Positions 53,765-61,616 of a stretch of DNA of 64,000 nucleotides are shown here, piece by piece. How positions within the stretch are numbered: the first letter of the stretch is position 1; every line of letters begins with the position of its first letter. The stretch is from NCBI RefSeq assembly GCF_003253485.1, contig NZ_QKTX01000001.1, positions 1 through 64,000 on the forward strand. Reading direction: 5' to 3'. The notes beneath the pieces were generated by a model that was given only the letters and a program-made list of their open reading frames with translations, was not told the origin of the DNA and did no database searches. The stretch is from Algoriphagus aquaeductus. GTDB taxonomy: Bacteria > Bacteroidota > Bacteroidia > Cytophagales > Cyclobacteriaceae. Position numbers and translations under genes: made by a program.

Positions 53765-54110
53765 TCCTGTTTTTCCCGCTGGGCCGAATTACGAATTCGG
53801 CCCTTTTATTTTCATGGATTTGCGATCCCCATCCATGGTCTGTGTCCTCACAGACCACTTTTTGCGTCTTCCTTTCTTTGCGTGACAGATTACCTGTTGT
53901 CCTGCTTCTCCAGAAGCTGGACCCTTTCTGTAAGGAACCTGACAAGTGGGCAACCCAAATACCTCTGTTGACAACCTATTCCCGGTAGCCAGGCCAGACA
54001 ACCTCCATACTTCCCAACTCCCATACTTCCAACCCCCCATACCCCTTTTCCATTGCGCTGGTACCGAGTATCGTATTCCAAATCATGACCCTACACCAGC
54101 GCTGAAATCA
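53765..54110 (+). repeat. Composite intergenic repeat block with GCGCTGG element
   Basis: It contains the hairpin GGGCCGAATT/AATTCGGCCC (53781-53803), a GGATTTGCGATCC word, a CTGTGTCCTCACAG hairpin word, CTCCAGAAGCTGGACC (53906) and a short stretch of related CCTGACAAGTGGGCAACCC words. A C-rich CCATACTTCC tract (54000-54045) and the GCGCTGG inverted-repeat element (54051-54102) close it. No gene. Confidence 0.68.
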
Positions 54111-54119
54111 ATCGCATTC

Positions 54120-54610
54120 TAAAATCCGGGGGTTGAAACCCCCGGCTATTGAAATGTTGGACCCTTACAGGGTCATCACAATTTTCCGTTCCTCTACATT
54201 TGCAAAATCGAAGTCCTGTCATAGGATTTGCAATCCGACAACTCCGCTGCCTCTCTTTTTCTCCACCTGTTGTCCTGCTTCTCCAGAAGCTGGACCCTTT
54301 CTATCTACAACCCGCCAACCCGAAAACTGGACAACCACTTACTTCTTACATTTTACGACTAACCAACGCCGCTCCCTGTAACTCAAAAAAAGCATCAGCT
54401 AGAGTTGTCGAGCTAGTCGAGACATTGCGACCTTTGAAAGGATTGGACCCAAAAAGGCCTAAAATGATTCAATCAAGTTTGAGATCTAGAAACTTCTATT
54501 TCTTTGATAAACTTTGCGGTAAAAAAACTAGCCTGTAGCAGTTTTCTCCTACAATCTGACAAACAGACAACTGGATAACCTGACAACCCCGACAATCCGA
54601 TAATCTCAAA
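54120..54610 (+). repeat. Composite intergenic repeat block
   Basis: Begins with the CCGGGGG/CCCCCGG hairpin (54125-54145) and GACCC/GGGTC hairpin (54160-54174), the same pair seen at 1049-1097. TCATAGGATTTGCAATCCGA, CTCCAGAAGCTGGACC, GACAAC/CGAAAACT octamers, an ACTCAAAAAAAGCATCAGCT tail variant and a final GACAACTGGATAACCTGACA tract follow. No gene between 53669 and 54669. Confidence 0.65.
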
Positions 54611-54669
54611 ACACCAAAGCTGCGATAAATAGGTAACCCCTTATATCACTCTCTAAATATTTATTACCC

Positions 54670-55599
54670 CTAAAACACCTCCAAATCTCCCAAACTCCAA
54701 GACCAGGGCAAATTGAGGGGATTCGTTTTAGAGTTAAGTGATTTCACCGTCACCAAGGGCCCAAGTTTTGGAACGGAAAAAAAACCGGGAAGATTTTTTA
54801 GGATATCATTTGGTGTTAAGCCTGAAACGGTGGTGAAATGGGTGTCAAAAAATACTTCAACCTGTTTTAGATGAGTTTTCAAATCTTTTGGGTTTGGGTT
54901 TCCCCAGAGGAAAAGGTCACAGATTCTTAGCTCCTTTCCCCATCGGCCTTCCTTCACCCTAAAAACAAAAAGGTAGCTTGACGAGTCTGTCGCACAGTGG
55001 TATTTGGCAATGGGGCAATTTTGATACCTCCATGCTATATATCCAGGGGCCATCCAGGTGGATACCTCGGAGGATTCCATGGTGTGTTTTTCAAGTTGAG
55101 GAAGAAAGGAAGATATGGAATCCCAAGGTGTGATGACTTCTTCTTTATGTTTTTTGGATGGGAAAAAAGTGGGCTTAATTTTCAATGGAAGCCTATCCCA
55201 TTTCTCCCAGCCCAGCTTAAGATAGCCGGGCGTACTTGTTGAATTTGGAGTGTTATAGATGAGATCGATTCCTTCAGCTTTGACTTGGTTCAATAATTTT
55301 TGAGTGAGTTTGCTAAAGATACCTTTTCCTTGAAAATCAGGATGAACTGCGGTGTCAACTGCCCGGCAGGCTTGAAGAATGTTCCCGTCATGCTTGTATT
55401 TCCAATTCATAAAGGCACGGACACCGACCAATTCTTCATTTTCTTCGGCGATCAATACGGGGGATTTTCCAAAAGGATTGAATACATGTTTCCAATTCCA
55501 AAGCTCTTCCGATTTGGGAATGAGGCTTTCACCCAATGAAGCTTTTAATAATTGAATAATTCGGGGAATGTCAGATTCTGTACTTTTTCTGATGATCAT
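54670..55599 (-). CDS. GNAT-family acetyltransferase
   Basis: The 309-residue cytosolic protein has an N-terminal GNAT domain: MIIRKSTESDIPRIIQLLKASL, then the acetyl-CoA-binding segment CRAVDTAVHPDFQGKGIFSKL (about 77-97), then IDLIYNTPNSTSTPGYLKLGW. The C-terminal half (from about 145) is an extension of unknown role with the segment APGYIAWRYQNCP. GNAT proteins of this length are often encoded in polysaccharide loci, where they may modify sugars or amino sugars. It is divergent from the wza-like gene. Confidence 0.85.
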   Translation of the reverse strand: MIIRKSTESDIPRIIQLLKASLGESLIPKSEELWNWKHVFNPFGKSPVLIAEENEELVGVRAFMNWKYKHDGNILQACRAVDTAVHPDFQGKGIFSKLTQKLLNQVKAEGIDLIYNTPNSTSTPGYLKLGWEKWDRLPLKIKPTFFPSKKHKEEVITPWDSISSFLPQLEKHTMESSEVSTWMAPGYIAWRYQNCPIAKYHCATDSSSYLFVFRVKEGRWGKELRICDLFLWGNPNPKDLKTHLKQVEVFFDTHFTTVSGLTPNDILKNLPGFFSVPKLGPLVTVKSLNSKTNPLNLPWSWSLGDLEVF

Positions 55600-55924
55600 A
55601 TATCGAAGATAAGAGGCAACTGCTCAATTAGTATGGAAAATAGGAACTTTGCTTGTAGCCTGTTGAAAAGCTCAAATTTTAAACAAAACCAGACTTCTGG
55701 ATTTTTCGGCTTCCTGAGCTTCAATACCTGAGCGATGGTTTGGGTTCCGAATTGTTGCACTTGTCGAACTTAGTCAAAACAACTAACCCAAAATCAAAAT
55801 GATATCCATCTCCTGGGAGAAATGCCAATCATCAGGAAGAATGAGAGGGAAATCTGTTTAGCATAAGAATTGTACTTTTCATTTTTGAAAATCCAATATT
55901 TCACAGCAGGATGGGAAATTTCAA

Positions 55925-55932
55925 TATATTTG
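55925..55932 (+). promoter_or_regulatory. Candidate -7 box upstream of the Wza-like gene
   Basis: TATATTTG fits TAnnTTTG and would start transcription about 20 bases before the ATG at 55960. No TTTG is seen at the right distance upstream. The rest of the 360-bp divergent gap (55600-55959) shows no gene or repeat that I recognise. Confidence 0.28.
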
Positions 55933-55959
55933 ATTCGGTATGCAGTTAAGCCATGTTTA

Positions 55960-56772
55960 ATGAGAAAAATTCTTTTTCACCTCTCCCTTATCCTTTTGTT
56001 TTCTTCTTGTATCAGTAATAAGAGGATCACGTATTTACAGAACCTTTCAGACAGTACAGCCATCGGTTTGGAGGAGTTTATTCCTTTTGCCAAAGTGGAT
56101 TATAAATACATCCTTCAGCCTTTTGATATTGTGCAAATCGATTTTGCGAGTTCAGATCCCACTTTGGTTGAGGGATTTTCATTTCAACGACCCATGCAGC
56201 AAGGGATGGTAGGCGGAGGCGGTGGCCAAGGGAGTGATCCGCTATATATGAATGGGTATTCTATTGACGAATCCGGAATGGTGGAAATCCCAAGGATTGG
56301 CAAAGTGGAAATCGGGGGCTTAACGGAAGAAGCAGCCAAAAACCTTGTTCAGGAAAAAATCAATGCCTATTTCAAGGATGATGTATATGTAAGATTGAGG
56401 ATTGCGGGGATTAGGTACACCACGTTGGGAGAATTTAATAGAGTTGGAGTCCAAGTCATCTATAAAAACAGAGCTACAATTTTTGATGCTCTCGCCAATT
56501 CGGGAGAAACTTCCCTGCTTGGGAAAAAGAACAAAATGTTTCTGATCAGACAATATGGCGAAGGGACAAAAATTCATCAGATTAATTTAAATGATCGTGC
56601 ACTTTTAGGCAGCCCTTTTTATTTTATTCAGCCAAACGATATCTTGTACATTGAGCCAATGAAAATCAGGCAATTTGGATCAGCGGATAATCTGACTGCA
56701 TCTTTGGCACTTTTCGGAGGTGTTTTTGCATCTGTGTTATTAATAGTAAATTTGGTGACGGGGGGAATTTAA
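55960..56772 (+). CDS. Polysaccharide export outer-membrane lipoprotein (Wza/BexD-like)
   Basis: The 270-residue lipoprotein has a lipobox LFSS-C (signal MRKILFHLSLILLFSSC); the ATG at 55960 was chosen because it places this signal at the N-terminus. The Poly_export domain is visible (YKYILQPFDIVQIDFAS, YSIDESGMVEIPRIGKVEIGGLTEEAAKNLVQEKI), followed by an SLBB-like region (VGVQVIYKNRATIFDALANSGETS) and a C-terminal hydrophobic helix. It forms the outer-membrane exit for a capsule or exopolysaccharide. Its partner kinase gene starts 3 bases after its stop codon. Confidence 0.91.
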   Translation: MRKILFHLSLILLFSSCISNKRITYLQNLSDSTAIGLEEFIPFAKVDYKYILQPFDIVQIDFASSDPTLVEGFSFQRPMQQGMVGGGGGQGSDPLYMNGYSIDESGMVEIPRIGKVEIGGLTEEAAKNLVQEKINAYFKDDVYVRLRIAGIRYTTLGEFNRVGVQVIYKNRATIFDALANSGETSLLGKKNKMFLIRQYGEGTKIHQINLNDRALLGSPFYFIQPNDILYIEPMKIRQFGSADNLTASLALFGGVFASVLLIVNLVTGGI

Positions 56773-56775
56773 TCC

Positions 56776-59238
56776 ATGGAAAAGCTCGATCTCAGCCAGT
56801 TAGACAATGAGGAAAAAGCACTGGAGATAAGGTATGTGGTTGCCAAATACATTCGGTATTGGCCATGGTATGTCTTATTCATTTTTATTTTCGTTTTTGC
56901 TACTTACACTTTTCATAGATATACTGTCGACGAATTTGAAGTCGCAGGTTCTTTGGTGATTAAAAACAGCTCCACGCCTGAATCCAGAATCCTAGACCGA
57001 TCCAATATTTTCAATAACGGGATCAATCTTGAAAATGACATCCTTCGCCTTAGGTCAAAAAATCTAGCCAGGGAGGCTTTGAAAAAGCTTCATTTTGACG
57101 TGGAGTATTTTGCCAAAACCAATATCAAGGATATCGAACTCTATGACCGGTCTCCCATCAGAATCGAGGTAGATTGGAGTCATCTGCAGGTGACCGAAAT
57201 TCCCGTCGAGCTTGAAATTCTGTCAGAAACCAATTTTAGATTGGCACCGGTACAAGGAGGATTGATGGATTTCAATTCTGTACAGGCCGCAGGTGATGAG
57301 TCCATCTTGAACAAAACGTATTCCTTTGGTCAAAGTGTCGAGACTGCGAGATCTAAATTCACTGTCTTTTTGACCAATCCTGGAAGGGTGGGAGATGTGG
57401 TGATTTTCAGATTGGTCAATCCCACAGTTTTGGAAGATCGTTTGGCAGGTTCGGTTCAGGTGGTTCTGGCCAACGATTATTCTTCTGTGTTGCGAATTAG
57501 TACCACCACCAAAGTGCCTGAAAAAGGAAGGGACTACATCAATGCGTTGATGCAATCTTACATTGATTATGATCTGAACGAGAAAAATAAGATTCAGGAA
57601 AATTCCATCGCTTTTATCGAAGAGCAATTGGGTTTTTTGGAAGATTCCATGAAATCCAAACAGCGCGAATTGTTGAGCTTTAAAGTGGACAACAAGTTGC
57701 TGGATGTATCTGCCGAGTTTTCGAATATTCTTGCCAAAATGAATTCCCTTGACGAGCGTAACGCCGAGCTTGATTATCAACTGAAGTATTTTGAGGAGAT
57801 CAAAGATTACATGGTGAGAAAAAGCAAGGACTTTTCTGATGTCATCGCTCCTTCGGTCATTGGGGTGCCGGACCCGCTTTTGAATGGCCTGATTCAGAAT
57901 TTGGTCACGCTATCTCAGGATAGAAGGAAACTTCTGGCTACCGTCAATGAAAACCATCCGGAGGTGATCAAAATTGATGTTCAGATGGAAAAGGTACAAG
58001 ACGCTCTCTTTGAGAACGTCGTCAATTTGATCGAGAATACCAAAAAGCAAAAAGACGGGATACAGCGGGAAATCAAAAGCTATGACTCGGAGTTTTCAAG
58101 ACTTCCTGAATCTGAATCGAGGTACTCAGACATCTTTAGAGAATTCCAACTTCGGGAAAATATTTTCACCTACCTGTTGGAGAAAAGAGTGGAAGCAGGC
58201 ATTGCCCGTGCTGCGAATGTATCTGATAACGCAATTTTGGATCTGGCCAAAAGAGGAACTCTTGTATTTCCCAAGAAAACGCAAAACTACGGTTTAGCGA
58301 TTGCTTTGGGCTTTTTGTTGCCTTTTGGATTCATTGTGTTGAAAGATATTTTCGATGACACCATCAAAGATCAGCGAGACCTGAAAAAGCACTTTATGAT
58401 ACCTCAATTGGGGGTCATCGGATACAGTACCAAAGATACCAATATGGTGGTGCTTGAGCATCCCAAAACTGCCGTTGCAGAGTCTTTCCGATCCCTGAGG
58501 TCAGCGATTACCTATTTGGCCTCTGGCAAAAACACCAAAAAAATTCTGGTTACATCTTCTGTTTCGGGCGAGGGTAAAACATTCACCTCCTTAAACTTGG
58601 CCTCGGCTATGGCTTTGGGTTCTAAAAGGACAGTAGTGGTCGGGGCTGATTTGAGAAGACCTAAACTCGCGACGTATTTCAACCATTCTGATAAAGTGGG
58701 TCTTTCGACGTATTTGATTGGAAAAGTGAGCGCAGAGGAAATAATCAAGCCTTCTCAACACGAAAACCTCTTTTTTGTGCCTTCCGGTGTGATTCCTCCC
58801 AATCCGGCAGAATTATTACAAACTCCGAGATTATTGGAGTTCCTGAAGTATCTGGAGGAGAGGTTTGATATTATAGTTTTTGATACCCCACCCATGGGTT
58901 TGGTGTCTGAGACCATCGATTTAATGCGTCTTTTTGATATCAATCTATACGTAGTACGTCAAAACTATACCGTGAAGGATCACTTGGTCATGATCAATGA
59001 CTTGTTTAATAACAAGCAGGTGAAAAGTGTTTATGGGGTATTTAACGGAATTATCAACTCAGGTTACCATTATGAGGGATACAATTATGGATATGGAAAT
59101 ACCTACCTGTACTCTCAGAATAACAAATACATGTACAACTATTATGGGGAGGATTTGGAGACCAAAAAGAAGAAAATTAAGAAGTCTGAAAAGTTTGATC
59201 CTGTGAAATTGATTAAGAAAGCATTCAGGTTAAAGTGA
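56776..59238 (+). CDS. Wzc-like polysaccharide co-polymerase / bacterial tyrosine kinase
   Basis: The 820-residue inner-membrane protein has a Wzz-type N-terminal domain with a membrane segment (WPWYVLFIFIFVFATYTF), a long periplasmic coiled coil, a GNVR-like region and a second membrane segment (YGLAIALGFLLPFGFIVL). A cytoplasmic BY-kinase domain follows: Walker A SGEGKT (597-602), A' motif GADLRRP (Asp625) and Walker B IIVFDTPP (Asp703). The C-terminus is tyrosine-rich (YHYEGYNYGYGNTYLY, YMYNYYGED), the usual autophosphorylation cluster. It controls chain length and export through the Wza-like protein. No glycosyltransferases follow inside this window. Confidence 0.92.
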   Translation: MEKLDLSQLDNEEKALEIRYVVAKYIRYWPWYVLFIFIFVFATYTFHRYTVDEFEVAGSLVIKNSSTPESRILDRSNIFNNGINLENDILRLRSKNLAREALKKLHFDVEYFAKTNIKDIELYDRSPIRIEVDWSHLQVTEIPVELEILSETNFRLAPVQGGLMDFNSVQAAGDESILNKTYSFGQSVETARSKFTVFLTNPGRVGDVVIFRLVNPTVLEDRLAGSVQVVLANDYSSVLRISTTTKVPEKGRDYINALMQSYIDYDLNEKNKIQENSIAFIEEQLGFLEDSMKSKQRELLSFKVDNKLLDVSAEFSNILAKMNSLDERNAELDYQLKYFEEIKDYMVRKSKDFSDVIAPSVIGVPDPLLNGLIQNLVTLSQDRRKLLATVNENHPEVIKIDVQMEKVQDALFENVVNLIENTKKQKDGIQREIKSYDSEFSRLPESESRYSDIFREFQLRENIFTYLLEKRVEAGIARAANVSDNAILDLAKRGTLVFPKKTQNYGLAIALGFLLPFGFIVLKDIFDDTIKDQRDLKKHFMIPQLGVIGYSTKDTNMVVLEHPKTAVAESFRSLRSAITYLASGKNTKKILVTSSVSGEGKTFTSLNLASAMALGSKRTVVVGADLRRPKLATYFNHSDKVGLSTYLIGKVSAEEIIKPSQHENLFFVPSGVIPPNPAELLQTPRLLEFLKYLEERFDIIVFDTPPMGLVSETIDLMRLFDINLYVVRQNYTVKDHLVMINDLFNNKQVKSVYGVFNGIINSGYHYEGYNYGYGNTYLYSQNNKYMYNYYGEDLETKKKKIKKSEKFDPVKLIKKAFRLK

Positions 59239-59244
59239 TTTGGC

Positions 59245-59373
59245 ATATAATGAACTTTGCCAATAGCATTCTTTTAAGGTGAAATGAATCAGAAAAAGCC
59301 AATTCTTTGATTTCTTCGGTCTTCTAGCCCAAAGTCAGATTATAATTCGTCAACTGACAGAGTAACGTTAATC
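59245..59373 (+). mobile_element. MITE-like element, family I (copy 3)
   Basis: The left end ATATAATGAACTTTGCCAAT and right end AACTGACAGAGTAACGTTAA correspond to the inverted-repeat ends of the elements at 14649 and 14809. The inner CTTCGGTCTTCTAGCCCAAA matches their centres. It begins about seven bases after the Wzc-like stop codon and ends about 75 bases before the KdsB start, so it lies in the KdsB leader region. Confidence 0.6.
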
Positions 59374-59449
59374 AGGTTAGACTTGAATCCCACACTTCCA
59401 TTCCATTAGAATGTTGTTATTTTACTTCTTTAATTAATATTGATAAAAG

Positions 59450-60175
59450 TTGAAAACCGCCGCCCTGATTCCAGCTCGATACGCCTCTACCCGTCTGCCT
59501 GCCAAACTCGTTCAGGACCTTGGCGGTATTTCTGTGATACAAAGGACCTTTGTCAGTACCCTTGCAACAGGTGTTTTTGACGAAGTATGGGTGGTCACAG
59601 ATCATGAGAAGATCCGTGAGCAGATTTTGGATTTGGGGGGGAAGGTTTACTTCAGTCAACGGGTCCATGAGAGTGGTTCGGACCGGATCGCGGAAGCCCT
59701 GGAAGTAGTCGATGCAGATCTGATTGTCAACGTACAGGGAGATGAGCCTTTTCAGGACCGCAAATCATTGAAAGATCTGGTTGCCGCTTTTGAGCGGCCT
59801 AAGGTCAAGATGGCGAGTTTGATGTGCCGGATTTCAGAAGATGAGGCCTACAATCCCAATGCGGTAAAAGTCGTGATCGATGAAAAAAGCAATGCCATTT
59901 ATTTTTCTAGATCCCCGATTCCGTTTAACAGAGAAAGACGAGAAGATATCTTTTATTGGAAACACATTGGGGTATATGCCTATACTAGGGAAATGCTTCA
60001 GGAATACACCGCCTGGCCTAAAGGCCAACTGGAGCAGATAGAAATGCTCGAACAGCTTCGGCTAATCGAACGGGGAGTAAAAATTAAAATGGTGGAAACC
60101 ACCCATCAGGCAATTGCCATTGATACCAAAGAAGATTTGGATCGGGCCAGGAACTTCCTCCGAAGTATTCTTTAG
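59450..60175 (+). CDS. kdsB: 3-deoxy-manno-octulosonate cytidylyltransferase (CMP-Kdo synthetase)
   Basis: The 241-residue cytosolic enzyme activates Kdo with CTP for lipopolysaccharide inner-core synthesis. Signatures are IPARYASTRLPAKL (7-20), VVTDHEKI, SGSDRIAEAL, VNVQGDEPF, YFSRSPIPFNR and WKHIGVYAYTREML, followed by LEQIEMLEQLRLIERG. It starts at a TTG: no ATG lies upstream in frame at a sensible distance, and the family core begins at residue 2. Length fits the family. It lies between polysaccharide export genes and a metallo-beta-lactamase gene. Confidence 0.94.
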   Translation: MKTAALIPARYASTRLPAKLVQDLGGISVIQRTFVSTLATGVFDEVWVVTDHEKIREQILDLGGKVYFSQRVHESGSDRIAEALEVVDADLIVNVQGDEPFQDRKSLKDLVAAFERPKVKMASLMCRISEDEAYNPNAVKVVIDEKSNAIYFSRSPIPFNRERREDIFYWKHIGVYAYTREMLQEYTAWPKGQLEQIEMLEQLRLIERGVKIKMVETTHQAIAIDTKEDLDRARNFLRSIL

Positions 60176-60236
60176 TCTTCCGTTGGAATCCTCACAAAAC
60201 TTCAGTCCTTTTCCATCCTTGCTTTTCCTTTACCCG

Positions 60237-60962
60237 ATGAGAACGTTTCTGGCAATCCTACTTTTCACCCTATGTTCATTTGAATCGGTAGAGGCCCAAG
60301 AATCCATATATCGTATTCAGGCGTTAGAAATTCATCAAATTTCGCCAAACGCATATTTGCACATTTCTTACCTGAATACGGACGATTTTGGACGGGTTGC
60401 ATGCAATGGTTTGGTCGTGATCCATGCCGGAGAGGCGATTGTTCTCGATACACCGGTAGACCGGGAGGCAAGCCTTTCTTTGATTCACTGGATCGAGCAA
60501 GAAATGGGGGCTAAGGTCAAAGGAGTGATTGCCACACATTTTCATAATGACTGTCTTGGAGGATTGGAATCGTTTCATCATCGGAGTGTGCCTTCCTTTG
60601 CAAATGAGAAAACTATTCAACTGGCTAGGAAAGAAGTAATAGAAATCCCCCAAAATGGCTTCAAAGATCAAATGACTTTTCAAGTGGGCAACTTACAGGT
60701 GGAGTCAGTTTTTTTGGGAGAAGGCCATACCACTGACAATGTGGTTTGTTATGTAAAAGAGGAAAAGCTCCTGTTCGGAGGCTGTTTGGTCAAAGAAGTC
60801 GGAGCAGGAAAAGGGTTCTTAGGGGATGCTAACCTGCTGGAGTGGTCAAATACAATCCAAAGGGTGAGAGAAAAATTCCCTGAAACCGAACTGGTGATTC
60901 CCGGCCACGGCAAGTGGGGAGGCCAAGAACTTTTGGAATATACCCAAGCGCTATTTCGTTGA
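60237..60962 (+). CDS. Subclass B1 metallo-beta-lactamase
   Basis: The 241-residue exported protein has a signal peptide ending at VEAQ. All zinc ligands of subclass B1 are present: His101, His103 and Asp105 in THFHNDC, His164 in GEGHTTDN, Cys183 in FGGCLVKE and His224 in IPGHG. The loop GKGFLGDANLLEW corresponds to the substrate-binding region with the conserved asparagine. It should hydrolyse beta-lactams including carbapenems in the periplasm; activity is inferred from family and intact ligands. The ATG at 60237 was chosen for the signal peptide; the longer frame to 60114 overlaps kdsB. It is 61 bases downstream of kdsB on the same strand. Confidence 0.9.
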   Translation: MRTFLAILLFTLCSFESVEAQESIYRIQALEIHQISPNAYLHISYLNTDDFGRVACNGLVVIHAGEAIVLDTPVDREASLSLIHWIEQEMGAKVKGVIATHFHNDCLGGLESFHHRSVPSFANEKTIQLARKEVIEIPQNGFKDQMTFQVGNLQVESVFLGEGHTTDNVVCYVKEEKLLFGGCLVKEVGAGKGFLGDANLLEWSNTIQRVREKFPETELVIPGHGKWGGQELLEYTQALFR

Positions 60963-61192
60963 ATCGGAGGGGAATAAATTCTTTATTTTATACGCAAAGG
61001 TTTTGTTTTTCCGCTTCTTACGTTAAGGCTTTGCTTCCCTGAGGAATTTATCGGAGAGGCCGAAATCAGGAATTCTTTGGTCGCCTGTGCTGAGCTGTCG
61101 AAGTATCCAACCCTTAAATCATAGCCGATTTGGATGAAGGTGCAAATGCGGGCAATCCTGTTAAGTTTTTTGGGGAGCATACATTTGTTTTA

Positions 61193-61340
61193 ATGAGTAT
61201 CCGCATTCTTGCACGAATCCAAAGGATTTAAAGGTTTGATGCTGGATTTTGGCAAATTCCCCCTTTCAAAGGGGGCTAGGGGGATTTAAATCCAAATAAT
61301 TTCAAATTCCATAACACGTGCAGCGTTCCGAATAGTCATA
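61193..61340 (+). mobile_element. MITE-like element, family II (copy 2)
   Basis: The 148-bp element matches the one at 14443-14592. Its left end is AATGAGTATCCGCATTCTTG and its right end CAGCGTTCCGAATAGTCATA, with a centre CCCCCTTTCAAAGGGGGCTA and a following GGGGGATTT. Terminal arms are again inverted repeats with a mismatched middle. The rest of the 60963-61616 gap holds one copy of the dispersed phrase GTGCTGAGCTGTCGAAG (61087-61103) and AT-rich DNA. No gene. Confidence 0.68.
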
Positions 61341-61590
61341 TTTGTTTTTTTGTATTTATTCAACAGGTTATTGGTTATCAAAAATTAGGGTCGGTCTTCC
61401 TTTTCACTAAAATGATTGATTTTGACTTCGAAAGGCTGAATTTTTAATCATAGTAAATAAACTAATAAATAAAATATATCCACTAATTTTTTAACCGCTA
61501 GTAATCGTCAATTGCCTTTTGTGTAAAAGCGAGCAAGGGCTCACAATAAAATCGGAAAATAGTTGGCCTCATTTTAAATTTAGAGAATAA

Positions 61591-61598
61591 TATTTTTG
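61591..61598 (+). promoter_or_regulatory. Candidate -7 box before the 61617 operon
   Basis: TATTTTTG fits TAnnTTTG; a TTG at 61563-61565 lies 25 bases upstream, slightly further than the usual -33 spacing. A transcript would start about 12 bases before the ATG at 61617. Confidence 0.3.
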
Positions 61599-61616
61599 TC
61601 TTACCTCAGCCTGAAC

